From the NCBI GenBank assembly GCA_027563935.2, contig CM050448.1, forward strand, positions 119,648,493 to 119,712,492: a stretch of 64,000 bases of DNA, read 5' to 3'. A program made the translations under genes and the position numbers. Origin of the DNA: Costus lasius (lineage: Eukaryota > Streptophyta > Magnoliopsida > Zingiberales > Costaceae). The first letter of the stretch is position 1. Each line of letters begins with the position of its first letter. Under the pieces are notes generated by a model, which saw only the letters and a list, made by a program, of their open reading frames with translations, was not told the origin of the DNA and ran no database searches. Shown piece by piece: positions 23,700 to 33,923 of the stretch.

Positions 23700-25148
23700 T
23701 ACATGCATCCGCTGAAAAAAACGTATGCTAATGATCTATCTATCGTTAGATATTCTCTAAATACATATGGACGGCTGATCGTCTGACATTTGAAACCTCT
23801 TCTATGCGGATGGTACGTTGTTGAGTCAAAAGTATTAGCGCACTTAGCTTTGTCTACCCATTGGTGTACCGGCCCGTATACAAGCAGGAGGCAGCAAATC
23901 TTCACACTAGAGAAGTTATATGTATGGACCACGCTGCCAGCACACCCATGAGTTGCACCATATTCTTGACTGCCTTAGTCGTAGGGCTCGCATTTGTTGA
24001 CCAATAGAATTGTGCCAGACAGCATAACCGATTGCACAGATTTGACAAGTGGCTGCGTAGAAGAGACGGAAGGAAAACGGATCTTGTTGCGTCGATGGAG
24101 CAAATGAACGGCTGCGATGAGTTTATGAAGAGAAATTGAAAATTCTCCACTGGAAGAGCCGTATCGCAGCATCTCTCACAGGAGAGTTGAATTGGATAGC
24201 GTGGCGCAGACTAGTACAGTCATGCCTATTTCAGGTAAACAATTGGTGGGCATGTGACCCATGCTGGGTCCACATTGAAATGCACATGCGATTGGAGGTT
24301 GTTTGCTACAATAATTCTGCGCGAGCTGCGTTTAATAAATGGAAGCTCACATGAATCAGACTGTGGTAATGGGGGAGGGTGGATGGACCCGGATCCGCAT
24401 TTGACTCGATTTAATCGGAGTTTGGAATGTGTCTTGATTCTGGAAAGGTAGAATAACGAGAGAGCCAGAGAGGTATTTGCTTGTGCTGCAAACGTAAGAT
24501 GAAAAAAATGAACTACGTTGAGAAAGTTTTGTATTTTTACTTTATCATTATAACCGTATGATGAAAAAAATGGTTTTTCAGTCCAATTAAGTATTCTTAT
24601 ATTAGGGATTATCTATTTTCTGCAGTGAATAAAATAGATTTTTATAAATTTGCTGATTAATACAAACATAAAAGAAAGATATTGAAAAGCTTGTTTAGAT
24701 CTAATGGAATTAGTGCTTTATCCTCACTGTTTCCACCGTCATTTCACAATAAATAGATAAACAATGGGAACTCACAAGGAGACCATAGTGGGCAAAGGCA
24801 TTGTTCATAGGAAACACACTTCTACTTAACAAGTCCTTGAATGTGATTTTCAACATTTTACACAAGATTTTCTTGAGGTCAATATCAAAACAAAAAATAA
24901 AAAATCATTATTTTAACTACATTTCCTTGGAGCTGAAAGGAAAACCAACTGTGTTAAATTATAAAAGAACAGTATCTTATAATAATACTTTGTTGACACT
25001 ATAAATCACATCACTCGTTCTTTTGCATCGGAGTAATAAAGAATTAAAAGAGGAATATAAATGTCTTATTAAAATAAAAAATAAAAATTATATATATATA
25101 TATTTTTCACAAAATTACAATAGCTAGAGTGTGTGTAAAGATTAAACC
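23700..25148. other. Intergenic
   Basis: No gene could be supported. Near 23900-24450 base composition is even but frames are short. The segment from about 24980 to 25140 (TATAAATCACATC..., GTAATAAAGAATT) recurs near 28230-28370 and partly near 30620-30720, so it belongs to the duplicated F-box region. Confidence 0.5.
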
Positions 25149-25958
25149 TGGCAATTAGATCAGCGGGTTATAAACGGATCGTGTCAGTTGTAACCCATGA
25201 TCCGATTAAGCCAACCCGAACATGACCCGTTCAATTAATTAGGTCAAACTAGATATGTCAATGAGTCGGGTACCCGTGAGTTTTGGCCAAACCCGAACCC
25301 GACTCTGACCCGACCCAAACTAAGACTAAAACCGAGTCGGGTATTTTAAACGGGTACCCATTTAAATTAAAATATTTATTTTAAATTATTTTTTATATAA
25401 TATAACTATAAAATAATAATAATAAATAAATAAATTTATTAAAAATTATTTTATTATATAAATATATATATATCGGGATATCTTAATCGGGTACTCGAAC
25501 CCACCATAAATGGGTCGGGTCGGGTCGGGTACCCATTGACACCCCTAGGTCAAACTGCTTAATACGAACACGACCTGAATACAATCGGGTCAACCCGACA
25601 CGACCCGAATAACCCGTTTATCATTTATATTATAAACATAAATAATAAATTGATAAAAATTATATTAAAATTAATAAAATTTTGGACTTATGTGTGGACC
25701 AAAATATGGGTTAAAAGATAGTTAGAAGATATTTGGGCCTATGAGCTAGCAATGAGAGTTAGGTGAGCTTATATTTAATTTTTTTATATATAAATATATA
25801 ATGTAATCGGGTTAAGCGGGTTAACTCGTTTACAACCCGATACGACCCGATTATTTTCGGGTCATAAACGGATTAATCTGTTTATGACCCCGAACACGAT
25901 TATGGTTGATCCGAATTCACTTAACTTCGTATCAAGTTAGGTCGAGTCAAGTTTTGCC
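25149..25958. repeat. Degenerate repeat rich in ACCCGA/CGGGT words (copy A)
   Basis: It starts at TGGCAATTAGATCAGCGGG and ends at GTTTTGCCA, with many ACCCGA/TCGGGT subterminal words. A second copy lies at about 35657-36191 with the same order of landmarks (TGTGACCCGTGATCCGATTA versus TGTAACCCATGATCCGATTA). No coding capacity. The pattern fits a non-autonomous DNA transposon. It is interrupted by a younger MITE at 25250-25547. Confidence 0.6.
25250..25547. mobile_element. hAT-type MITE with 8-bp target site duplication
   Basis: A 298-bp element with inverted ends: left TAGATATGTCAATGAGTCGG, right (reverse complement) TAGGGGTGTCAATGGGTACC. It is flanked by the perfect direct repeat GGTCAAAC at 25242-25249 and 25548-25555. 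An 8-bp duplication and TAGGGGTGTCAATG-like ends are typical of plant hAT elements. The interior is AT-rich with no transposase. Removing the element and one duplication restores continuity of the surrounding repeat. Confidence 0.85.
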
Positions 25959-26264
25959 AAGTCCAGTAAAGATGTCTGCAAATATGTTTATACTCCTTGG
26001 AAAACAACATTTAAAAATGAGGAGAAATAAGGTCAGTAGGACTTTTCGTTTTGGGTTTTTTTATATTTACTAAGAACACATATGAAGATGTGTCAAATTT
26101 TTTTAATACCAAATTCTTCAACTAGTTGACAAATGACATCCCCAAGAGTTGAGATGGGAGCATCTTTTTGTTGTCACTATTATTGTATTATTGTATTAGT
26201 ATTATTAGTAAATATAAAAAAAATCATGTTTTATTATTAGTATCAGTATTATTAGTAAATATTA

Positions 26265-26308
26265 TTATTATTATTGCTATATTATTATTATTATTATTAT
26301 TATTATGC
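26265..26308. repeat. (ATT)n microsatellite
   Basis: A run of ATT/TTA triplets upstream of the first F-box copy. A shorter version stands at the equivalent place before the second copy (about 28600-28625), supporting common descent of the flanks. Confidence 0.85.
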
Positions 26309-26586
26309 CTTATCATCATCTTTAAAATAGACATGTCCATGTCTATAAATTTTCTAGGATGCGTAGAGAATTTTTCTCAAAAAATAGGGCTTTACAACAA
26401 ATGGGTAACATAGCATCGAGATCCATTGCCGCCGATAACAATCAGAATGAAACCATCAAAGCAAAGGGGTATATTCGTTTCTTGATTTTCTTCTATTTCA
26501 TTAATCACATCCCTTTGATTGATTAAATAATTGAAAGAATTTATGTGAATTGTAGAGATGCAAGTGATAAAGCTTCCCCTACAACC

Positions 26587-27490
26587 ATGAGCAGCAGCAA
26601 TAAGGATCGAGAGAGCGAAAGGAAAGAGAAAAAAAAGGATAAAGAACATGAGGAAATGATTCCTATCGACATTGTGGAGGATCTGCTGCGTCGCATACAC
26701 CCCCAAGGAGGCCGTCGGGCTCAGCATCGTATGCAAGCATTGGCGCTCCACGGCCCTGGCTTTCGGGCCAACCCCTGGAATTACTCCATGGAAGGTCGTC
26801 ATGACGCAGTCCCAATTCGACCTCCACTTTTTGATGTTGTCCATCACACACCCTGGCTTCTATCTGAAACTTAAGTCCCTCAGCTTTGCCCCTGGAAATG
26901 TAGAATGCGTCGGCTCGTGGCACGGCTGGTTGGTCCTCCACCGCCTCTCGCCGAGCCAACAGCTCATCCTCTTCAACCCCTTCTCCGGCGCCCGCATTGA
27001 TTCACCATGCACTAAGCGCATCTCCTTGGTCCATTCCATCACGGTAGATCCGACCGCCCCCGGCTGCATCGTCATTGCGAGCCACTCTAAGCGTCTCCTA
27101 CTTTGGAGGCCGGGAGACGCTTATTGGACTGAGGTTGTGCAAGGTGTAGTCACCGCGAGCTATTGCTTCGTTAGGTTCAAAGAGCAGTCCCTTCTCTTGA
27201 ATACCATGGACGATCGCTTCCTCAACCTTGAATTCTTTCCTTTCCAGTTCAAGGAGCTGGGTGGGGTGTTGGACAGTATGAATGGAACAATTCTGGTTGA
27301 ATGAGGGTGAATTGCTAGGTTTCATTTGTCATTTTCAAACGCAAGTCCACCCTTGTGCGTCAGAGTGTTTCGCCTCGATTGGAGCACCACGACTTTCGTG
27401 CAGATAAAGAGTTTGGGCGTAGATCGAGCAGTGTTCTTGAGTAACGAACAAGGATTTTCAGTGTCAGCTCGTGATGCTACGAAATGAGTT
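26587..27490 (+). pseudogene. F-box/DUF295 (KIB-type) pseudogene, copy 1
   Basis: The ATG opens MSSSNKDRESERKEKKKDKE, then the F-box start MIPIDIVEDLLRRIHP. After a frame change the box continues PKEAVGLSIVCKHWRSTALA, followed by a DUF295-like beta-propeller region (WHGWLVLHRLSP, LILFNPFSGARI, LLLWRPGDAYWTEV). The frame breaks at a run of five C near 26699; the paralogue at 28.8 kb has four C there and stays open. A second lesion near 27300 gives TGA where copy 2 reads on, although downstream bases still encode VFRLDWSTTTFVQIKSLGVD out of frame. The propeller's C-terminal end is missing. Intact members are SCF substrate receptors. With two lesions this is most likely a pseudogene, though the C-run could be an assembly error. 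Confidence 0.85.
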
Positions 27491-27516
27491 CTACGAAATG
27501 AGAATGAGTTTTACGA

Positions 27517-27900
27517 TTGGGTTAAGTTTGAGTCAAGTTTAACGAAATAAGAATGAGTTCTATAATATCATCAATTAATAATAACACAGAATTAGAGATT
27601 GAAAAAAATGTATAAATTAAATACTATTATATCCAAGTCAATGTCCATTAATTATCCCTTAGTTTGGGTCAAGTTGGGTCAAGTTTAGAGCAAATTCAAT
27701 GAAATAAGAATAAGTTCTACAATATCATCAATTAATAATAAAAGAGAATTAAAGATTAAAAATATATATATATATTAAATACTATTATATCTAAATCAAT
27801 GTACATTCATTATCCCTTGGTTTGGGTCAATTTGAGTCAAGTTTAGGTCAAGTTTGAATAAGTTCGATAAAATGAGAAGGAGTTCGACGATAAAATTATA
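27517..27900. repeat. 157-bp tandem repeat, two copies plus a partial third
   Basis: GTTCTATAATATCATCAAT at 27557 and GTTCTACAATATCATCAAT at 27714 mark copies 157 bp apart. Each contains TTTGGGTCAAG(T) and TTAATAATAA...AATTA(G/A)AGATT. A third partial copy follows after 27830. AT-rich and non-coding, directly behind the first F-box pseudogene. Confidence 0.8.
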
Positions 27901-27999
27901 AGTTTTAAATAAGTGCGATAATATATAACTATTGAACTTGTTTTTACGCGGAGCTTTATTGTTTATTGTCAAATCTAGTTTTATCAAACTTTACTGTTA

Positions 28000-28709
28000 T
28001 TGTCACACTTAACAGAAATATGTCTGAAACTAACTCCGTAAATGACATTGAGATGCACACTCATTAAACGGTAGATTAAACCCGTGTGTAAGCCATCTTA
28101 GACACAAGTCATGCCTAGGACATTTTTTTATCACTAGGAAAAAAAAGATACATAATTGTCCAATTAGGTGGTGATTATTGTTATTTTGACAATGTTAACT
28201 AATCTTACATCCGATAAAATTAAATAATAATACCTTATTGAAACTATAAATCACATCCCGAGTAATAAAGAATTCAAAGAGGAGTATAAATATCCAATTA
28301 AAAATAAAAAGAAAATTTTCATATATTTTTTCCATAAAATTATAATAGAGAGAAAGTGTATGTAAAGATGCCTAATATGTTCTTAGTTGTTGAAAAATAA
28401 AGTTTCAAAATGAGGATAACCATGCAGACAGTAGAACTTTTTTTTTTAGGTTTTTTTTTTATATTTACTAAGAGCACATATGATGGTGAATTTTTCTTAA
28501 TATCAAATTCTTCAAATAGTTAACAAATGACATCACAATATACCAACGTCAAAAAGAAGAAGATCATGTTTTACGATTAGTATTAGTATTTTTTTAGTAA
28601 ATATTTATTATTATTATTATTGTTATGCTTTATAATCATCTTTCTCACCTCTCTTCTACTCCATTAATCATTTTGATTGATTAAATAATTGAATTAATTT
28701 ATGTGAACC
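28000..28709. other. Duplicated 5' flank of F-box copy 2
   Basis: Non-coding. From about 28230 it parallels the flank of copy 1 (TATAAATCACATC, GTAATAAAGAATT, AAATTCTTCAA, ATTATTATTATT, ending TTATGTGAA before the ATG), so the duplication covered well over a kilobase upstream. Confidence 0.65.
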
Positions 28710-29700
28710 ATGAGCAGCAGCAATAATAATCGACGGAGCGAAAGGAAAGAGAGAAAGAAGGATAAAGAACATTAGACAATGATTCCTATCGACATGGAAG
28801 ATGCGTTGCAGCACATAGACCCCAAGGAGGCCGTCAGGGTCAGCATCGTAAGCAATTACCGGTGCTCCACCGACTTGGCTTTCGGCCTGACCCCTGGAAC
28901 GACTCCGTGGAAGGCTGCCATGATGCAGTCCCAATCCCACCCCCACTTGTTGATGTTGTCCGTCACGCACCCTGATTTCATCCTGAAACTCCCAAGTCCC
29001 TTAGCTTCGGCCTGGGAGAAGTAAAATGCATTGGCTCAAGGCACGGCTGGTTGGTACTCCACTGTCGCCAGCCGACCGAATAGCTCACCCTCTTCAACCC
29101 CTTCTCCGGCGCCTGCATCAATCTCCCCCGCATTAAGCACATCTCCTTGGTCCATTTCGTCACATCAGATCCCACCGTCCTCGGCTACATTGTCGTTGCG
29201 TGCTGCTCCAAGCGTCTCTTGCTTTAGAGGTCGAGAGACGCTTATTTGATCGAGGAGGCTGTGCAAGGTGGACTTACGTCGAGCGATTGCTTCGTCAGGT
29301 TCAAAGAGCAGTTCCTCCTTTCCAGTCAGGTTCAAGGTGGACTTTCCTTTCCAGTCCAAGGAGCTGAGTTTGGTGTTTGGGGATAGTACTATGTGTGGAA
29401 CAATTCTGGTTGAATCCGAGGGTGAATTGCTAGGGTTTCATTTGCGCGTCAAAGTGTTCGCCTGGGTTTGAGCACCATGACCTTCGTGCTAGCAGGGGTT
29501 TTCAATGTTGGCTTGTGGGGCTGGATGTGTCGGCAATTGCATTTATATTTTCGATGGTGGATAGCCTGATTATTCTTGCTATGCTTATAGTTTTGAGGAT
29601 TGTGCCTTGTCGCGCATTCCTCATCCTCACCTTTTGTACAAATATTCTAAAATCAGAGGCCAAACTTGGATGTTTCCTCCTACCGTCATGCAGTAAAAAA
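28710..29700 (+). pseudogene. F-box/DUF295 (KIB-type) pseudogene, copy 2
   Basis: The start MSSSNNNRRSERKERKKDKE parallels copy 1, but a TAG replaces the codon after EH just before the F-box (MIPIDMEDALQHIDPKEAV). The box lacks several conserved positions (SNYRCST for CKHWRST). Further lesions include a stop after ASAWEK, an in-frame TAG in the place of the tryptophan of LLLWRPGD, and an internal rearrangement near 29310-29350 that repeats CTTTCCAGTC. Unlike copy 1, the C-terminal part is still recognisable in pieces (CVGNCIYIFDGG, then SRIPHPHLLYK and WMFPPTVMQ), as in DUF295 propellers. Clearly non-functional. Confidence 0.88.
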
Positions 29701-30781
29701 GAACCATTCTACACTTTTTTTTTACTTAAATAATTATGTCAAATTAGATTATTTGATCTAAATATATTATCTGGCAGTAGGATTATTTGTTTATCTACTT
29801 GAATTGATCAAGCAATTTAGGCTATTAAGACTCGATCTTGTGGTGTAAGTCAATTGTGCGATTTAGTCAACTTTAACGATCTAACTTAATTAAATTATGA
29901 CGACTTGTCAAATGGCATATGATTCTTGCGTGGGTTTATTTTGCCGCTGACGGGTTTCGATTCTTTCGAAGCCGTGCACCTCCTAGATAGGCGTGCGTTG
30001 TTTTTGCTAGTCAAAATAATTGATTTTAAAAAGTAGAAGTATTTGACAAATTGTTTCTAAGTTTAGAACCTAGAAGCAACATGAGTTTAGAAAAGCTAGA
30101 AGGGAGTTATTTTTTGCTACTTTTTAACTATTTTTTTCTTGTATCTCATGTTTGCACCTATATTCATACGTCTTTACGATAATAAAATTATTATTTTAAT
30201 AAAAAATATTAAATTTAAAATTATTTTTAAATATTTTTTTATAAAAATTTGACCGGCATAACAATTTAGCTAAACAGTTTTTTAACTGTTACAACCAGCT
30301 ACTTTTCAATTAACAGCTTTTTAACCAGCAAAAATTAAAAATTTTAGCTACGCCAAATGCAACCATAATCAGGTTTGAATGTGACATCCATTTAAGAACT
30401 CACAGGTAGGTTAGTTTGTAATTAGAAATCTGTCCTTTTTCAAAACATTCATTAATTTAATGTAACACTGCTTCTTAATATAGAATGGTGAGATTGAAAA
30501 ATGAATAAAAATATTTTTATTATTCAGCTCAATCTGAAAGGAAACCAAATGTGTTAAATTAAAAACTAATTAAAAATAATAATATCTTCTATACTCTTAG
30601 GTTAGATCGCTCCTTCTTCTACATATGCATCTGAGTAATAAAGAATTTAAAGAGGCGTATAAATGTCCTACTAAATTTAAAAAGTTTAATCTATTATATA
30701 TATAAAAAAAATATAGATAGGTAGATAGATAGAGGGAAAGACAATAATGCATGACGCTCACCCTCTTTAGTCTTTACCATA
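29700..30781. other. Non-coding flank with possible MITE
   Basis: 29730-29840 (TTATGTCAAATTAGATTATT..., GTAGGATTATTTGTTTATCT) recurs at about 36483-36590. Between about 29990 and 30366 the ends GCGTTGTTTTTGCTAG and, inverted, GGTTGCATTTGGCGTAGCT suggest a weakly conserved MITE. Near 30620-30720 the flank shared by the F-box copies recurs (GAGTAATAAAGAATTTAAAG). GATA repeats at about 30714-30733. Confidence 0.45.
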
Positions 30782-30786
30782 CTTAA

Positions 30787-32294
30787 TGTCACGCCTCGGT
30801 CGGAACGGTCTAAAAACAACACTTATCTGTTGTCTCAGAGCCGTCCGGCGGAACACCAGAACGCAACTGCGCTAGGATTTCCGGACCGAATCTTGTCCCC
30901 AAATTCGAAACCCTAGTTCCCCGCTCAACTTTTACCCCCAAATTACAATTCGCACGGAAAGGATTGGAAAACCCTAACCCTAATTCGAGAAATCCGGAAG
31001 GAACCGATTAAAACCAAAACCCTAAATAAATATACCTCACTGGTCAAAATCAATTTTGACCAAAACAGTACCGTCCTTCCGAATTCGAAATCGCCGGATG
31101 TTGACGTCGACACGACGTCAGCCACCAAATTTTCTCCGCCGCGCGTAATCCTTCCGCGGATGACGTCACGTTGACGTCACCGACTGAACGCGTCCTCGTC
31201 TCAAATTTGTGATTTTGACCAGGTCAAAATCACCGATGCCGAAATCAAATTGCCTCCGTCACGCGTGGCTTTGCTGACGTTGGCGTCTCGAATCGAACGC
31301 CTCGAAGCGTTCGCTCGTCGTCTTCACCATGCGAACGCATGCCTGCGTTCGCTCGCAGCTCGCCGGAGGAAGGAAGACTGCGCCGGAAAGGAAAGCCGCC
31401 GCCTTACTTCCTCTCGTCGACGTCTGGACATTGCCCGCCGGAAGTCACTTGTCGCCGACCTGAAACAGAGAACGCCGGAACAAGGGAAACTCACCCGGAA
31501 CAGAGGAGTCTCGTTCGAACGCCGGAGGGAGTCGCCTGAGCCGGAACAGATCTCAACTTGAAGGGAAAATCTTCACTCTTTATTACTGTCAACAAGAGCT
31601 ACAAAAACCCTTCTCCTCCCCGATCTCTCTCCCTCTCGCCGTCACACGTCGGCGCTCCTCTCGTTGCTCTCCTTCACGTCGACGGCGATCTCACCGCCGT
31701 TTACACACTCACCGCTCGTTCTTCTGGAAGACGCTAGCCAAAGGTGGATCCCCGATCGCCGCTTCGCCTCCTGCTTTTAACACTCCAAGCCGCCTGAAGA
31801 TCCTCTTCACCCGAGTCATTCGCGTCTGAGAAGTTCGGCTGAAGCTTCGCCGACGCTGTCGTCCGCGTCATCCGGTGCCGAAATCCTTTTATCCCATGCG
31901 TCCAAGTTTTGCTCGCGCCGTCTCAGCTTCGCGAGCGAACCTCGCATCAGTGCCCACTTCATTCGGCGAGGGCGACGCTCGTCCGTGTCCTTCAAGTGGA
32001 GCTCGCCTTCGAGCGTCGTTCCGAACTTCCTCCCGCTGACCATGTTCCAGCCGTCGCCGCCTTGCTTCATACGCGAAGACTCCATGTCCGTCGCGTTCGG
32101 CGGAGAGGGCGAAGACGCGGAACGCTTGCGTCGACCGAAGCTCGCGGCGAGGATCTCGCTTCCGCGTCCGTTTTAGCCGCTCGACCGAAGTTCTCGCGTC
32201 GTGCTTGCTGCAGCTGCTCGGTTCCTCCATCCTGCTGGGTGGGCTTGGGCCTGGGCCACCCCCTGGGCTGAACCGGGGAGCTCAGGGCCTAACA
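30787..32294 (-). repeat. 3' LTR of the gag-only retrotransposon
   Basis: 1508 bp, plus-strand ends TGTCACGCC and CCTAACA. In element sense it starts TGTTAGGCCC and ends GGCGTGACA. It holds a polyadenylation-like AATAAAG (minus strand, near 31587-31581) and a palindrome block described separately. Confidence 0.93.
31041..31233. promoter_or_regulatory. Palindrome block with W-box and TGACGTCA motifs (3' LTR copy)
   Basis: In order: TGGTCAAAAT-CA-ATTTTGACCA (31041-31062), TGACGTCG-ACA-CGACGTCA (31102-31120), TGACGTCA twice, 11 bp apart (31161 and 31172), and GTGATTTTGACC-A-GGTCAAAATCAC (31209-31233). TTGACC is the W-box core bound by WRKY factors; TGACGTCA is the palindromic bZIP (TGA/CRE-like) site. 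The motifs are seen directly; factor binding is inferred. Confidence 0.6.
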
Positions 32295-32349
32295 ATTCTC
32301 CCCGGCCCAATTTGGACATCGCCCTCGATGTCCGGCGCGGGCGGCCCGC

Positions 32350-33891
32350 TCAACGCCGGCTAGCGAGCCACCGCTCCTGCTCGGCGCAGTTAGCCTCGTA
32401 GCACTCTTTCCAGGTCTGTTCCCTTTTTCGTTGGAGCTTCTCATGGTTCGCACGTAACTTTGCGTTTTCTTCTGCTTCTAGCTCCTTCCAAGACTTCAGT
32501 GAAGTCTTTTCCTCCACTGCTTGCTTATACGTCTTCTTCTCCTGTGGAGGGTTCGCATCTCCTAAGCTCGTCTTCTGTTCGACGTTGCTCTTGCCGACTG
32601 CGTCTTTCGGCTCTGCTTCTGCGGGGGTCGGTGATGATCCTCCTGCGACCACTGAGGCAATGTACATACCTCCTATCTGAGCCTCTACTGGTTCGTCATC
32701 AACCACCGCCGGTTTCTCCGCTAGCTCCCGATGCACAATCGCTGCAATCGCGTTCACCAGCTGTCGATCCGGACAGTCGCGTATCCGGTGCGGTCCCTTG
32801 CACAAAAAACAGGCAATCGGTCTCAGTTGACCTTGCCCTCGCTCTGCAGGTCGAGCATGCTCCTGCCACGCAGGTTGTCCTCCGTTTCGTCGGGGAGAGG
32901 GCCTCTCTCTCTCTGGCGCCCTAGGTCTCGGTGGAGATGGTCGCTTCGGGGGCGACCTTTGTACTCTCTGGAAGGTCGTCCCTGAAGTCCTCTGGTCCAC
33001 CAAGGACTCGGCTCTAGCTGCAGCCGTCCTCCAATCCTGCGGCGCATGTCGTCGAACCTCCGTCGCCGCCCAGGGTTGGAGATTCCGGAGGAAGAAGTAC
33101 CTCCTATCTCCCTCCGCCATCTCGGGTAGCTCCAACATCAGCGCGAAGAACGCCCTGATATACTCCTGGATCGTCCCTGTATGCTTGAGCCGATCCACCG
33201 CCTCTCGCGCCTGGTCCATCGAGTTTCCGGGAAGGAACTGCTGCCGCAGTTCCTCTCGGAATATCTCCCAAGTCCAACTGGCCGCCTCTGATGTAGAATC
33301 AACTTTGGTTCTCCACCAGAGTTTTGCATCATCTGAGAGATATGCTGTGCACACTCTCACTTTCTCCTGATCTGTGTCATGGTTAGCCTCAAAATATTGT
33401 TGCATGTCCCAAAGAAAGTTACCGAACACTTTTGCAGATCTGGCTCCCTTGAACATTGCAGGTTCTGGGGTGCGAACCTTCCCGTTGCCGTTGGGAGCCC
33501 CATACTCCGTCCTGGCTGCTGTAGGGCCACCCCCTTGTGCCTGCGCCAGTGCCATGCGCGTTACTGCCAGATCAGCCAATATCTGCTGTTGTACTGTCGT
33601 GGAGTTGGTCAACTGTGTTGTCAAGGTTGCTACATGACCTTGCAACGCAGTCACCTGCTGGGTTTGTGCTGTCAAGGCCGCCACCTGCTGTTGTAGCGCC
33701 GCCACCCCTTCAAAGTTTTGCTGGGCTTCAGCCATCCCAGCCAAAGTATGTTGCAGGGCAAGAATCTGTAACCTTTGCTCTTCAATCGTGCGATGGAGTT
33801 CCTCCACATGAGGAACCACCGCATCCTTGCTGTTCCCAGTCAAACCGAGCACCTGCTCGATCCGGGCAATGCGATCCCCTTGATTCACCAT
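32350..33891 (-). CDS. gag: Retrotransposon gag polyprotein (nucleocapsid) of the TR-GAG element
   Basis: One uninterrupted 513-residue frame starting 33 bp inside the 5' LTR. Residues about 10-115 are Gln/Leu-rich and predicted coiled coil (EELHRTIEEQRLQILALQHT, then repeated AAL-QQQV-like heptads). The central part has the Ty3-type gag fold signature (AMFKGARSAKVFGNFLWDM, DDAKLWWRTK, FREELRQQFLPG, LPEMAEGDRRYFFLRNLQPW). An Arg/Pro-rich linker leads to a zinc knuckle at residues 361-373, CFLCKGPHRIRDC, which is C-x2-C-x3-H-x4-C and one residue tighter than the common C-x2-C-x4-H-x4-C. The tail is charged and Lys/Glu-rich. The protein should assemble particles and bind RNA. The intact frame suggests recent selection or youth. 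No fusion to pol is present. Confidence 0.93.
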   Translation of the reverse strand: MVNQGDRIARIEQVLGLTGNSKDAVVPHVEELHRTIEEQRLQILALQHTLAGMAEAQQNFEGVAALQQQVAALTAQTQQVTALQGHVATLTTQLTNSTTVQQQILADLAVTRMALAQAQGGGPTAARTEYGAPNGNGKVRTPEPAMFKGARSAKVFGNFLWDMQQYFEANHDTDQEKVRVCTAYLSDDAKLWWRTKVDSTSEAASWTWEIFREELRQQFLPGNSMDQAREAVDRLKHTGTIQEYIRAFFALMLELPEMAEGDRRYFFLRNLQPWAATEVRRHAPQDWRTAAARAESLVDQRTSGTTFQRVQRSPPKRPSPPRPRAPERERPSPRRNGGQPAWQEHARPAERGQGQLRPIACFLCKGPHRIRDCPDRQLVNAIAAIVHRELAEKPAVVDDEPVEAQIGGMYIASVVAGGSSPTPAEAEPKDAVGKSNVEQKTSLGDANPPQEKKTYKQAVEEKTSLKSWKELEAEENAKLRANHEKLQRKREQTWKECYEANCAEQERWLASRR

Positions 33892-33923
33892 GCTGTTGGA
33901 TCACTTTAATCTCTGATACCTGT

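Noticed and set aside
30961..30985. Telomere-like CCCTAACCCTAA
   Set aside because: Only two units and part of the LTR in every copy, so not an interstitial telomere.
31889..32271. Overlapping frames in the TR-GAG LTRs (also 34680-35420)
   Set aside because: Same GC effect inside LTRs; the two LTR copies differ in frame length, as expected without coding constraint.
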